This document shows, one piece after another, positions 33,911 to 46,307 of a stretch of 64,000 bases of DNA (position 1 is the stretch's first letter; every line of letters begins with the position of its first letter). The notes beneath the pieces are model-generated. The model was given only the letters and a program-made list of their open reading frames with translations, ran no database searches and was not told the origin of the DNA. The position numbers were made by a program, and so were the translations under genes. The DNA comes from Zygnema cylindricum (lineage: Eukaryota; Streptophyta; Zygnematophyceae; Zygnematales; Zygnemataceae), in the NCBI GenBank assembly GCA_037447655.1, contig JBBHKE010001378.1, forward strand, positions 328,148 to 392,147, read 5' to 3'.

Positions 33911-35335
33911 AGGTAACGTGAATGGGCGGTAACAGAATATGTGGCGTTCATTAGGAAAAAATGAATCGGGGTCGCGAAACGGCTTGAGCAGGGAAACATG
34001 GAAAACATTGTGAATATGCCATTCTTGCAGAATATTTAACTTATAGGCCACCTCTCCCACCTTTCAAAGAAGTGTGAATTGACGCTTAAATTTGGGTGTC
34101 ATTTTTTTGGAGAGGGCACCCATTAAATATATGTTTGCCATATTAAGGCAAACGTTATCAACCACATTAAACACGATGTACTTCCGGTGAGTGTCGGCTT
34201 GCAACTTTTGACGATCCTTTGCAAGCCGGAGCGCCTTCGCCCCCTTTTCTACATTCCCTTGCAGCGTTTTGGCAAAATCCAGAGTTGCATGCGTAGGGCA
34301 ATCCGCTGCTAATAAATTTTAGGGAAGGGTGGGCTGTCGTCCATTAAGGGAAAATGGCGTAGTATTCGTGGACGAGTACACGACACAGCTGTACGCCACC
34401 TCAATTGCAGTAAAATGGTTCACTCAATCCGTTTGGTGTACCGAAATATAAGCGCGCAAAGCCTCCTCCAAAATCCAATTCACTCTTTCGGTCTGACCAT
34501 CGGTCTGAGGGTGATAAGCTGTGGACATGGCCAACTTCGTTCCACACAACTCGAACAGACTTCTCCAAAAGTGACTCACAAATTTTTGGTCACGGTCGTT
34601 GACGATCCTCTTCGAGAGTCCGTGATGGCGGAATATCTCCCGAAAGAATTAGTCGGCCACATCCCGCGCTGTGGCTGTGGTTGTCTTGGGTAGGAAATGG
34701 GCCATTTTCGTCAAATAATCCACGACGACAAAGATGGAGTCATAGCCTTCCCGAGTCAACGGAAGGGCAATGATGAAGTCCATACAAATCGCCTCCCAAG
34801 GAACATATGGTATCGGAAGGGGTTGTAACAGACTTTGGTGACCTGATTCCGATTTATTTTTGTTACAAGAGTCATACGTTCGGAAATACTCCGCAATGTC
34901 CCGAGCCAATGTCGGCCAATAATACGCCTCAGCGACACGTGCAGTTGTTTTATTCCATCCGAAATGTCCACAAAGCACTCATCATGACTCATTTTAAGTA
35001 TCAAATGACGTAACTCCTGGTTTGTTGGAACGTACAATCTAGTTGTTTGACTTCGTTTAATCACTACATACCATTGGCGGTTCAAACTAATACCTTCCAT
35101 TTACTAGTTCCTTTAATGTCTCGTCTTCGTCGTATGCGGCCTTAATCCTACTTAACCACTGGTCGTCTACTTGTACCGTACTCGTCACTGCTTTGAGTGC
35201 CGGATCCTGCGCTTTGTCCGATGTTGCGGTGTTCTTTTTCATAGAGCTTACGTTCCCATCCTGCGATGTTTGCGATTATTGCTCCTTCACTGGCGTAGCT
35301 ACTCCGGGTCTTCTCGAAAGCGCATCCGCCGGGTT
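33900..35335 (-). pseudogene. Gypsy integrase
   Basis: Resumes after copia A with NPADALSRRPG. The HHCC-type finger is degraded (CGHFGWNKTTARVAEAYYWP, then YDSCNKNKSESGHQSLLQPL). DDE core: MDFIIALP, IVNDRDQKFVSHFW, and the glutamate in PQTDGQTERVN. The GPY/F-like end is VAYKLNILQEWHIHNVFHVS followed by LLKPF. Several frameshifts and stops separate the pieces. Confidence 0.85.
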
Positions 35336-36089
35336 TGCAATTATATGTCCTCCATTGGACTGCAAAATACAGGAAGCCTCTAGATAGTGTTTAACTAACC
35401 CACTTTAAGCCATGACCACATCTGCCCCAGAAGGCAAACTGACAATTTGACTGCACCCTTGTGCAGCCTGGACTCCCTTGAAACCGTAGCAAAAACAATC
35501 ACTGAAAACGGCCAACCAGCCGATAAGTTACAGGGTGGCAAAGATGCCAATTTATACAAACTCTCAAAGAGAGAGGACTATCTACCTAAATTTTCCTAAG
35601 TCCTAGTTTTTCCTAATTCCCTCTCACAGCTCCTATCTACTGCCTGTACGAACCAATCACAAAACTGTATAGTACTAGAAAGTACTACTGCCGATGTACT
35701 TTCTGTACGCCCTCTGTACGACAAGGCCATTAAGTGGACGCGTGTCCACTTTCCACTGGGCCGTACGTTCCTCGGAATTCCCGCGACCGAATGATGTCTT
35801 CCCACATGGCGCCAGGTCATGCCACATCACTAAATGCCAAAATGACCATTCCGGAATTTCGACGATGATGTGCGCCGTTAGATTTGGCGCGAAATTCAAT
35901 CTCGGCTGTAATAAATACTTGCGCGATATTTGTTTCGATGTCGAAACAAAATGCGCGATATCCATTTCAAACAAGTACAGTACTTTGTATTTTATAGAAC
36001 TGTATTTATGCGTGGCGTTAAGAGTTTCAGTTAAATGAATCTAGTACATTACAATAGTTTAAATAGTAATGAAACCCTATATCTCCTAA

Positions 36090-36170
36090 CAGACTTCTAC
36101 GACAGACTGGTTAGAGCTAACGGCTACGCCGCGCTTTGCCGGTCGGGGGTTCGAGTCCTGCCGGACTCAA
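36090..36170 (+). other. tRNA-like module in LTR A (antisense to the element)
   Basis: GACTGGTTAGAGCTAACGG resembles a D-arm/A-box, and GGTCGGGGGTTCGAGTCCTG matches the T-arm with the B-box GGTTCGAGTCC exactly. Spacing between them (about 39 nt from D-loop GG to the T-loop) fits a tRNA with a slightly long variable region. Acceptor pairing is not found. The second LTR carries a near-identical copy at 41482-41562. Of all the families this is the closest to a real tRNA T-arm. Confidence 0.6.
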
Positions 36171-36389
36171 CCTTTTGTTGAGAGTGGCTTAAGCCACTCT
36201 TTAGTCCTTCCTATGGAGTTGAGGCAGCCATGGCTCCATTGCTCTCTCTCTCTCTCCTTCAGTGACTACAACAAGTATGGGGGCGAGAGAGAGAAGAGAT
36301 AGAGGCAGGCTGCCTACATTTTCTTTTCATGTTTTCTAATAAATTTAGACCTAGAAAATATACTAAAACACTACTTATTTCAACACTCC

Positions 36390-37181
36390 CCTTATTTTAT
36401 AGTCTAATTTTAATTTTTCTTTTAAGCCACATTTTTCCCTACAATATTTTAACTTTGGAGAGGGCACAGGTTTTGTCATCATGTCAGCCACCATTTCCTC
36501 ATGAGATCTATATACAAGATTCACTATTTTATTCTCCACTTTTTCTCTTACAAAACTTAATCTTATGTCCCTATATTTAGCCTTAAAATGATGTTTTGGA
36601 TTGGCTGCAATTGCTATGGCCGCTTGATTATCGCAAAAAACTTCATGCACTCCCTCTTTCATATACTCCAGTTCTTGCAGTAAGGACTTGACCCACATCA
36701 ACTCTTTCACAGCAGAACAAGAGGCCATGTACTCAGCCTCCATAGTGGACTGAGCAACCACCTTTTGTTGCTTACTGCTCCAACAGCAAGCACCTTCCCC
36801 AACATACAACACATACCCACAAGTTCATCGTCTCATAGGTGCGTCCCCATAACTCGCATCACTCCAAGTAGTGATGTTAGTGTGCTCCCCTCCCAAATGC
36901 AACCATAACTCTCTAGTTCCCACCAGATATCTCATGACTCTCTTGGCTGCCTCCCAACCCCTCTTCCTACGATCATTAAGACTCTTACTAAGTACACCAA
37001 CTGCTGCCGCTATGTCCGGCTTGGTACAATTCATAAAATAGATTAAGCTTCCTACGACCTGTCTATAAGGGATAGACTTTATGAACTCTCTCTCCTTTGG
37101 ACTCATCTGATCGTCTAAGATCATCACTCCTCCTTCTACACTCCCATCACTTACTTTTTCAAGTCCATGGGAGTGGTACAA
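36390..37181 (-). pseudogene. Copia A RNase H
   Basis: SIPYRQVVGSLIYFMNCTKP, WSDASYGDAPMRR-stop-TCGYVLY, VAQSTMEAEYMASCSAVKEL, VFCDNQAAIAIAANPKHHFK, ADMMTKPVPSPKLKYCREKC. One TGA near 36824 splits two otherwise intact halves. Confidence 0.9.
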
Positions 37182-37262
37182 CTGTTAGCATTTTCCATCT
37201 GGAATTTCTCAAGCATATTACCTATTGCTTCTTTCTGAGTAAGTCTGATAATCTTCTTCCCC

Positions 37263-38264
37263 CTATCTCTCTCCATTTGGATCCCCAAATATATATTTTG
37301 CCTCCCCTAAATCCTTCATATCAAATCTGCCCCTAAGATCTTTCTTTAGCCTATTGATATTCTCCAAAGACTTACTTAACACAAGCAGATCATCCACATA
37401 AATTGCAATAAAAATGACACCATTCTCATCTTCAAACATATAGATAGAATGGTCAGAGCTGATCCGGATGTATCCCAGATCGGTGAGAAACTCATCTAGT
37501 TTCTTATTCCACTGTCGGGGAGCATGTTTCAATCCATATAAGGACTTTTTGAGCCTGCAGACTTTGCTCTCGTCTCCTTCTTCCACAAACCCCTCGGGTT
37601 GCCTCATAAAAATTTCTTCCTCTAACTCACCATTAAGAAAAGCAGTCTTAATGTCCATCTGGTGTATTTCCATGTCTTCCACTGTGGCCAGACTGAGGAG
37701 AATCCTTACCGATGGGAACCGAACAACTGGAGCAAAGGTCTCCTCATAGTCAATCCCCTCTTTTTGGGTGAACCCCTTCGGTACCAATCGAGCCTTATAC
37801 CTCTCAATTGTATTATCTGGGTTCAATTTTAGTTTAAATACCCATTTACATCCAATAGGTTTTCTGTCTGGAGGGCAATCCGCTAGTTCCCAAGTATTTG
37901 CTTCCATGATAGAAGCCATCTCATCATTTATGGCTCTAATCCATCTTTCTTTCTCTGGACTATTCACTGCCTCTAAGTAAGACTGAGGCTCATCTGAGTG
38001 AGATAGCTAAGTTACCTTATGGGCAGCTTGTTTTTCCTGTATCCTTTTGCTGCTCCTCTTTCCTCCCTCAAACTCTGAAGCTGGAATGGATGGAAGTCTG
38101 GGATTTCTTCTCACTTTCTCATCGGCTCCCCTGTCCATGAAAACCGGTTCTTGTCCCGCTTCTTCTATCTCCTCGAAGTCCATAGGAGTATGTGAGGTTT
38201 CTGGTGAGTCTCGTATATCTTCGATCTCCCTTGAATCTGTAATCACGGTTACACTAATGTCCAT
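37263..38264 (-). pseudogene. Copia A linker and reverse transcriptase
   Basis: Linker with IPASEFEGGKRSSKRIQEKQ, a TAG near 38007, then RT from LEAVNSPEKERWIRAINDEM: WVFKLKLNPDNTIERYKARL, MDIKTAFLNGELEEEIFMRQ, YGLKHAPRQWNKKLDEF, YVDDLLVLSKS. YVDD is intact. A frameshift near 37275 (IFGDPNGER) breaks it from the RNase H. Confidence 0.9.
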
Positions 38265-39760
38265 TTCGAAACGACCAAATTCTCATCACTTTCGGACTCA
38301 AACTTGATCCTTATCTTCTTTGTATATTTGAAGGGGTCAAATGACTTCCCTTCATCCATGAAAACTAAGTGTTTCACCAGAATGATATCTTTCTTTGCTA
38401 AGTCATACTCTCTATATCCCTTAACATCCTCATCATATCCCACAAAGTATCCAGGTTTTCCCTTAGCATCTAGTTTCCAGTTTTTCCTATCCGTGTCAAG
38501 ACTGTAAACTTGGCTACCACATACTTTAAGGTGTGAGATATCTGATTTCCTTCCAACCCATCTCTCATAAGGTGTCACTCCCTTTACAGCTGAGGTAAGG
38601 ACTCTATTCTTAATGTAGTTGGCACAATTCATTGCTTCTGCCCAAAATCTCTTTCCTATTTTCTTGTCTGCCAACATATTGCGCACACTATCTCCTGGTG
38701 TTCGATTCAACCTCTCAGCTACCCCATTTTGTTCCGGGTTATTTGGTACAGTTTTCTGGTGCTGCACTCCCTCATCTCTCAGATATTCCTCAAACTCGTT
38801 AGAGGTATATTCCCCCCCATTATCACTCCTTATCCTCTTAATGGGGGTTTCATGCAACTTCTCACTCCAAGCTTTATATTCTTTGAAGTAAGTTGATGCT
38901 TCAGACTTTGTTTTCAGAAAGTAGACTCTATAGTATCTAGACCAGTCATCAGTTATTGTCATCATAAACCTCTTTCTTCCAACCGAAGGTACTTTTAAAG
39001 GTCCCCAAATATCTGTGTGGACCAAATCTAACACTTTCTCACCTCTATATGTGGCGGCTTTGGGAAAGGGAAGTCTGTGAGCCTTACCTTGAGCACAACC
39101 ACTAAAATCATCCATCATTTCATTATCCTCAAACTGAATGCCATCTACTACCCCAAGCTTTTTCATTTCCCTCAACCTATCAAAATGCACATGCCCCAAC
39201 CGCTTATGCCAAATCATCACCTTAGGAACACCAACATAATAAGCATTCTTCTTTTCATTACTCAGGTTAAGCGTAAACATTCCTTGGCTAACCTTATCAG
39301 CTGTGAAGTAAACTTTATTCCCATACTTAGCTGTAAAGACTCCCTTTCTGGTGAAAGTATCAAACTCTTTGTCATCTAACACAGACGTAAAGACAAGATT
39401 TTTACTCAACTGAGGAATGTAAAGTACATCTGAGAATGTAAGTATAGAAGTCTTACCCTCCACTAAGACTTTCAGATCTACTGATCCCACTAGATTTGTA
39501 GTAACCACTCTCCTATCCCCATACTCTATCTCTATAGTATGAATCTTTCTTAGCTTAGTGAAGAGTTCTTTATCACGACACATATGCATGGATGCACCTG
39601 AGTCGACGATCCATCCTTCTTGTGGAGCTTCCCGAATTGCTCCAAGGGCACACTTTTGCCTCCGAGGGATCTCCTTCTCCTCGAGATTCTCGTCAAGAAT
39701 AAGCTCCCCATCCTCCTCAGATGACTCATCCTCGGTTTCTCCGACACTTTTGTAACCACA
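38249..39760 (-). pseudogene. Copia A protease and integrase
   Basis: GWIVDSGASMHMCRDKELFT (protease active site intact), WHKRLGHVHFDRL, DDFSGCAQGKAHRLPFPKAA (first Cys of the CxxC pair is Phe), HTDIWGPLKVPSVG, RSDNGGEYTSNEFEEYLRD, PEQNGVAERLNRTPGDSVRN. A frameshift near 39700 precedes the protease; another near 38260 ends the frame. Confidence 0.9.
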
Positions 39761-39812
39761 AGTGCCTTTTTCTTCCCTCCGAAAAAACCTCCTCCACGGT
39801 TCTCTTGGAGCC

Positions 39813-40745
39813 TCAGCTCTGATAGCTTAACACAATCTGCAATAAAGTATCTCGGCTTTTTGCAATAATGACAAAGACCCTTTGGGGGCCTCTGTCCCCA
39901 GAAAGATCTCTTTCCCCTCTATAAGGTTTCTTCGGGTTCTTCCCCCATCGGTCCCCTCCTGCTGCTAGAGCTTGAATGCTCTTTCCTCCTCTCCTAATCT
40001 CCATTGTGTTTTCCTGCACAAGTATCATCCTGACTACTGTGTTCCATTTCCATGAACTATCAAGCATTCCCTGTACTCGGTACACTATGTTTTTGAACTC
40101 ATTTGGTAATTTCATGATAAGGGTGTTAACTTTCATTTTCATTGTACCTATCCACCTGGCACTTTCCATTTCCATATACAAACAAGAAAGATCATTACAG
40201 TAATCTAACATCTTTCCTCCTTTGTAAGTGTAACTCAATAGCTTTTGCTCAGCCAACTGGAGCTCCTGAATAGTTCCAGCTCTATAAATCTCCACCAAAC
40301 TCTCCCACAACTCCTCCGCCTTGTAAATGTGAAGATGAGGAGTGGCCAAACCTTGAGTGAGGTGCCTCAGAATGAAGTTCTTGGCAGCCATGTTTACATC
40401 CTCCCACATTTGAGTATCGTTCTCCACGGTCTTCACGATTGCCGCTCCCGATACTGTGGCAATAGGAGTGAGGGGTGTCTCCTTCCCTTTCCCCTTTTCA
40501 TACACACTGCTGTCCCCATCATCTGCCTCCTCCGCTGAGGCAGCCGTTGTTGCAGAAACCCTTACTCCCCCAAATCCTGGTGGAGTTCCCGAAGGTGGAC
40601 GTTTCACTTGTCCACTAACGATACCCCAATATCGTTTTTCACACAAAGCTCCCATCATCATGGCTTCCCAATAGATGAACCCAGATCCATTAAAGGTGGG
40701 CACCCTAGAGGGTGGGCCCAAAACTTGCAATTCTGTGTCCTCCAT
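39813..40745 (-). pseudogene. Copia A Gag
   Basis: ATG at 40745, 20 bp inside the LTR: MEDTELQVLGPPSRVPTFNG. Open for 310 codons with the UBN2-type capsid region (HLHIYKAEELWESLVEIYRA, YTYKGGKMLDYCNDLSCLYM). This is the only Gag in the A/B/D/E/I/J group without a stop in the GTIQ segment. The zinc knuckle (KGLCHYCKKPRYFIADC) lies in the -1 frame, with His replaced by Tyr at position 3 of GHF. Confidence 0.85.
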
Positions 40746-41777
40746 TGGACTACAGAATACAGGAAGCCTCTAGATAGTGTTTAACTAACCCACTTTAAGC
40801 CACGACCACTTCTGCCTAAGAAGGAAAACTGACAATTTGACTGCACTCCTGTGCAGCTTGGACTCCCTTGAGTCCGTAGCAAAAAGAATCACTGAAAACG
40901 GCCATCCAGCCGATAAGTTATAGGGTGGCAAAGATGCCAATTTATACAAACTCTCACAGAGAGAGAGGACTATCTACCTAAATTTTCCTAAGTCCTACTT
41001 TTTCCTAATTCCCTTTCACAACTCCTATCTACTGCCTGTACGAACCAATCACAAAACTGTATAGTACCAGAAAGTACTACTGCCGATGTACTTTCTGTAC
41101 GGCCTCTGTACGACAAGGCCATTAAGTGGACGCGTGTCCACTTTCCACTGGGCCGTACGTTCCTCGGAATTCCCGCGACCGAATGATGTCTTCCCACGTG
41201 GGGCCAGGTCATGCCACGTCACTAAATGCCAAAATGACCATTCCGGGATTTCGGCGATGATGTGCGCCGTTAGATTTGACGCGAAATTCAATCTCGGCCG
41301 TAATAAATACTTGCGCGATATTTGTTTCGCTGTCGAAACAAAATGCGCGATATCCATTTCAAACAAGTACAGTACTTCCTATTTTATAGAACTGTATCTA
41401 TGCGTGGTGTTAAGAGTTTCAGTTAAATGAATATAGTACATTACAATAGTTTAAATAGTAATGAAACCCTATATCTCCTAACGGACTTCTACGACAGACT
41501 GGTTAGAGCTAACGGCTACGCCGCGCTCTGCCGGTCGGGGGTTCGAGTCCTGCCGGACTGAACCTTTTGTTGAGAGTGGCTTAAGCCACTCTTTAGTCCT
41601 TCCTATGGAGTTGAGGCAGCCATGGCTCCATTGCTCTCTCTCTCTCTCCTTCAGTGACTACAACAAGTATGGGGGCGAGAGAGAGAAGAGATAGAGGCAG
41701 GCTGCCTACATTTTCTTTTCATGTTTTCTAATAAATTTAGACCTAGAAAATATACTAAAAAACTACTTATTTCAACA

Positions 41778-42301
41778 TGTCTTGCCCGGTCTATACTCAA
41801 TAGCTAGTTCTAGCCCGAAGGTCTGAAGAAACGTCATCCATTGCACCTGTTTCTTTGACATCTTCGGCTGGGTCTGAAGATTTTGTAGGGCGTGGTGATC
41901 GGCGATGATCGTGATCCTTTTCCCTTGAACGTAACATTTCCAAACCTTCAGCGCATTTATAATGGCGATTGTCTCCTTTTCATGGGTGCTCGGTTAAGCT
42001 CCCCTGCCTTTAGTTTCCGATGTCGTAGGCAATGGGTTGAAGGCCTTTTCCTTGATCCTGTAAAGGATGGCTCCAATAGCCGTATCGCTGGCGTCGGTGA
42101 TTATCGTCCAAGGTAATTCTTGGTTGGGAACAACTAACACAAGGGCGGTAACCAACCGCTCATTTAGCGTGTCAAAAGCTGCCTCTTGCACCGTTTTCCA
42201 CTCGTAGGGCACATCATTCTTTAGTAAATCTGTGAGTGGTGCAGCAATTTTTGTGAATCCTTCGACAAGAGCATGATCCAAGAAAGCTCCGTAACTTCGT
42301 A
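41778..42301 (-). pseudogene. Gypsy RNase H segment
   Basis: Continues the RT across the copia D insertion: LRSYGAFLDHALVEGFTKIA, then APLTDLLKNDVPYEWK, TIITDASDTAIGAILYR, STHEKETIAIINALKVWKCY, TIIADHHALQ and EYRPGKT. DAS, HEKE and ADHHAL carry the RNase H catalytic positions. A stop/frameshift lies near 41994. Copia A interrupts right after GKT. Confidence 0.85.
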
Positions 42302-43595
42302 ATGTTTATTGATATTTGAGTATTTTCTAGGTCTTTATTAGGATAGAATAGGAGCAAAGGCAGTTTGCCTCTGACTCCCTTCTCCAAGCCCCCACAATTG
42401 TTGTAGTCACTGAAGTCTGGAAAGGGGGCTAGAGCCATGGCTGCCTAAGCCCTACAGAAAGACAACGATAAATAAAAGTAGGTTTTCTTAAACGGTAGTT
42501 GACTGACCTAGTAATTGATCCTGGTACCTACCAACCGTAAAGTCATTTGTAGCCAGTAGCTTTATCCGTTAAGCCTAGGGCTAGTACTACGATATATGAG
42601 GTTTGATAGCTAAATAAATAGTTATTTGCAGGTTATTTCATTTTAGTGGATTACGGGTTATAGGACATAGAAACAATAGTACTTTAAAGTACCTAACAAA
42701 ACAAATAGTACGGACATTTGTTTCGATGGCTTGTATTAAATATCGATGTAAATCGGACGGACGTAGTTGGCGCCGGTTTCACGGAAAGGATAATCAGCGG
42801 TTTGCGGATGTCACCACTCGTATTACACGTGGCGACATCGTACGGGTTGCGCAATCTCTTGAAAGGAACACAACAAATTCAAATGTGACAAATGTCACAT
42901 TATGGCAATATCGTACAATGTCCGAACATAAAGTACTCCGGCACCTGTATTTTCTTCTACGGTACCATATTTCTGACGCGGCATGACACGGCGCCACGTG
43001 GAGAGATAAGATTTGGAGGCAAGAATTCTTGAGATTATCAGAGCGAATCCGAATAGGACATGTGTTGACTTTTTAGCCATGTCGTACGATGACTGTACAA
43101 AAGGTTCATCGACATCTGTACCTTTATGTACCATACAGTAATGTGATTGGTCCGTACCTCATTACTAGAGGGATTAGAGAGGGGTATAGGACTTAGAATA
43201 TTTCGGGTAGGTAGCCACCTCATTCCCAAAGAGCACTTTGTATAAATAGCAAACTTTGACGAGCCATAACTATCAACTCAGTTGACCAATTTCAGTGATT
43301 CTTGTTGCTGCGGACTCGAGGAGTCCACGCTACACACGGGTGTAGTCGGTCAAATTTTTTGCCTGCCTGGGCGGCTGCATTTCTAAGGGAAAGTTAAAGT
43401 GGGTGAATGTATCCAAATCACATATTCTAACTTTGCATTCTCTGGTGGAACTGAGCACACAGAAAGCATTGTTTCACAAGGGTGAAGCTTTAAAGGGGTT
43501 GTGATTCTCAAGGGGTCAATCATTTGGGTTTATATAAACTTGGAGTCGGCACTATATAGATAAGCTTCCTTTGGACCTGCGAATTCTGTGTGGCA

Positions 43596-44169
43596 ATGGA
43601 GCCCATAGAATTTCAGGTAATGGGCCCACCATCTAGGGTGCCTATGTTTGAAAGAACAGACTTCACTTATTGGGAGTTTACAATGGAGGGATTGCTTTTC
43701 GAGAAGCACTTATGGGGAATTGTTTCGGGACAAGTGAGGTGTCTGCCACCGGGCTTTGGAGGAGCTCACTATGGAGAATCATCTGGGGCTGCTCATAAAA
43801 GCAACCGGAGTTCACATGCAACGGAAGGTGAAGGGAAAGTCATTATCGTGGAAAGGGAAATAGGGGTTGAAGGATAAAGGGACACCTATGGTGAGGGGAG
43901 CTAGGCTCTCGGTTACGGTTCCACTTGTGGGGGTTATAACTGAACCTAAAACTGAAGAAAATGATAGAAAAATTTGGGAATATAAAAACACTATAGCAAA
44001 ACATCTCATACTTAGATATGTGTCGAAGTCCATAGCCATCACTCTTTTAAATCTAACTAAGTCTTCGGAAATTTTGGAAACACTAATTCATATTTATAAG
44101 AGTGAGACTATACAGAGGCAGTAGTTAGTAAAACAAGAAATAGAGGCCTATGTTTATAAAGGCGGTAGC
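43596..44169 (+). pseudogene. Copia D Gag N-terminus
   Basis: ATG at 43596, 20 bp inside the LTR: MEPIEFQVMGPPSRVPMFER. Stops at about 43875 (GVEG-stop) and 44122-44124 (TIQRQ-stop-LVKQ) with one frame change. The following 431-codon frame continues the same protein, so this is the N-terminal third of Gag. Confidence 0.8.
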
Positions 44170-45465
44170 ATGATAGAGTTTTGCAATGATATTGCTGCGT
44201 TATATGTTGAGCTTGCTAGTGCGGGATATGTAAAATCTGAGGAGAGAAAGATTAATACACTAATCATGAAACTCCCAGATGAGTACGAAGACATCATTTA
44301 CTGTATGCAGGGAATGGATGGCTCCTCGTGGACTTGGAACATCACCATAGGGATAATACTTGTGAGGGAAAGCACCTTGGAGCTTCGTAGGGGAAGTGAG
44401 AGGGTGACTGCATTTACAGCTGGTGGTGAGTGGGGGAAGCGTGATGAGAGGAACGGCGGTGACGAGCGGAAGCGTGATGAGAGGAAGAAAGACAAAGGTA
44501 AACCTTATCAGAACTTTTGTGGAAAGAGAGGGAGAAGAAAAGAAAGGGGAGATATGGAAAAAGGGGTTTGCTTCTTTTGTAGAGAACTAGGTCACCATAT
44601 GGAGGAGTGTCCTCGTTTTGAAGAAGTTAGAAGTTGGAGTGTGAATGAGGAGGAAGAATGGGAAGAGGAGAAAGAGGATGAAGAAATCTTGGAGCTTCTT
44701 CACATCGGTAGAATAGAGAAGAGAGAAAAGTACACTGAAATTCCACGAAGGCAACTGTGTGCTTTTGGAGGTATAAGGGAAGTAAAGAGAGGGGAGGCAC
44801 TTGAGGATGTCAATGAGGGTAGAGTGGATGACTTAGAAATGCGAAAGTCAGATCTAGGATCCATAAGTGAAAATAGGAAAGGTAAAATTAATGAGGAGAA
44901 TTTTATAGATAATTGGGAAACAGAAAACTGGTCGGAAAGGGAGACTTCAACGGATTCCGAGGAAAGGGGAGAAGTGAAACACGAAGGGGTTTTAAAGGAA
45001 AAGGGAGAAGAGGAATATTTAATGAAAGGTTTAGGGGAGGAGAAATACTTATTGGGAATAAATTTAGAAAGAGAGAGTGGAAAGAAATCAATGGGAGAGA
45101 GTGAGGAAAGTTCAATTTTTGCGGGTAATGCGTTTGACATCGCTAAAGGGAGTGATGGTATTTATGAAGGTGTGCCTCTAAAAGGGTTAACATCTGGATG
45201 TATGTTGCAGATTGGAGATGGGTCTGGCTGTTTGGATCGCAAGAGGGAAATCGGTTTGTGTGTGGATGGAAAAGTGATGAGGTGGATAAAATCTTTGCTC
45301 AGATTCATGAAAAGTGAGATGTTAAATAACATGTGTGATGCAAATATTATTTCGATTCATCTAATGCATTTTGTTAAATACGAGAGTATTTTCTTAAAGT
45401 TTTATAAAAAGGAAAAAGAAAAAAAAAGTGGAGGGGATGTTCGTTTATTTGTTTGTAAAAAATAA
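44170..45465 (+). CDS. Gag C-terminus fused to RT-end and degenerate RNase H (copia D)
   Basis: 431 open codons. Residues 1-75 are Gag (MIEFCNDIAALYVELASAGY, LIMKLPDEYEDIIYCMQGMD). A charged GKRDERNGG/RKRDERKKDKG stretch and zinc knuckle CFFCRELGHHMEEC (about 137-150) follow. Then comes an acidic linker with EIPRRQLCAFGGI, the point where protease would start. The frame passes through low-complexity Glu/Lys-rich sequence into LGEEKYLLGINLERESGKKS, which matches the last RT motif (LGEAKYILGIQVERD). It then enters TSGCMLQIGDGSGCLDRKRE and MRWIKSLLRFMKSEMLNNMC, an RNase H relic without STMEAEY. Gag could still package; enzymes would have to be supplied in trans. A long open frame after such deletion is notable. 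Confidence 0.75.
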   Translation: MIEFCNDIAALYVELASAGYVKSEERKINTLIMKLPDEYEDIIYCMQGMDGSSWTWNITIGIILVRESTLELRRGSERVTAFTAGGEWGKRDERNGGDERKRDERKKDKGKPYQNFCGKRGRRKERGDMEKGVCFFCRELGHHMEECPRFEEVRSWSVNEEEEWEEEKEDEEILELLHIGRIEKREKYTEIPRRQLCAFGGIREVKRGEALEDVNEGRVDDLEMRKSDLGSISENRKGKINEENFIDNWETENWSERETSTDSEERGEVKHEGVLKEKGEEEYLMKGLGEEKYLLGINLERESGKKSMGESEESSIFAGNAFDIAKGSDGIYEGVPLKGLTSGCMLQIGDGSGCLDRKREIGLCVDGKVMRWIKSLLRFMKSEMLNNMCDANIISIHLMHFVKYESIFLKFYKKEKEKKSGGDVRLFVCKK

Positions 45466-46307
45466 AAAAGAAATAGACTAGAAAATAAGGGGAGTGTTGA
45501 TATTTGAGTATTTTCTAGGTCTTTATTAGGATAGAATAGGAGTAAAGGCAATTTGCCTCTGACTCCCTTCTCCAAGCCCCCACACTTGTTGTAGTCATTG
45601 AAGGCTGGAAAGAGGGCTAGAGCCATGGCTGCCTAAGCCCTACAGAGAAACAAGGGTAGATAAAAGTAATTTTACTAAAATGGTAGTTGACTGACCTAGT
45701 AATTGATCCTGGTACCTACCAACCGTAAAGTCATCCGTAGCCAGTAGCTTTATCCGTTAAGCCTAGGGCTAGTACTATGACATATGAGGTTTCATAGCTA
45801 AATAAATAGTTACTGGCAGGTTATTTCATTTAACTGGATTACGGGTTATAGGATATAAAAACAATAGTACTTTAAAGTACTTGACGAAACAAATAGTACG
45901 GACATTTGTTTCGACGGCCTGTATTAAATATCGATGTAAATCGGACGGCCGTGGTTGGCGCCGTTTTCACAGAAAGGATAATCTGGCGATTTGCGGACGT
46001 CACCACTCCGTATGACACGTGGCAACATCGTACGGGTTGCGAATTCTCTGGAAAGGAACACAACAAATTCAGATGTGACAAATGTCACATTATGGCAATA
46101 TCGTACAATGTGTTAAAATTAATAGATTTCTTAAGAATTTTATAGGTTTAAAATGTTAGTATAAAAGAAAAAGGACAAACAATCTGACACACCTCCTCTC
46201 TCTAGCCCCCATACTTGTTGTAATCACTGAAGGATAGAGAGAGTGGTTGATCCATGGCTGCCTTAGTTCAACAGGCATATATTTTTAAGGCTACTAAAAA
46301 TATACAT

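Larger units (their letters stand above)
35336..41777 (-). mobile_element. Copia A retrotransposon
   Basis: LTRs 35336-36385 and 40726-41777 (about 1050 bp), ends TGCAATT...TTTCAACA on the plus strand. Inserted in the gypsy RNase H-integrase junction. No target duplication: host sequence reads GKT before and NPADALSRR after, rejoining perfectly. Primer site CAAGTTTTGGGCCCACC has one mismatch to the tRNA half. tRNA-like modules at 36090-36170 and 41482-41562. Confidence 0.92.

Noticed and set aside
35596-36038. Small open frames in LTR sequence (also 41049-41430, 25750-26082, 31153-31485)
   Set aside because: They recur because the LTRs recur, lie in U3 promoter sequence on both strands, and show no domain.
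36090-36170. Functional tRNA gene
   Set aside because: D- and T-arm sequences are good but no acceptor stem pairs and the anticodon arm is unclear; present in both LTRs of a transposon, so called tRNA-like only.
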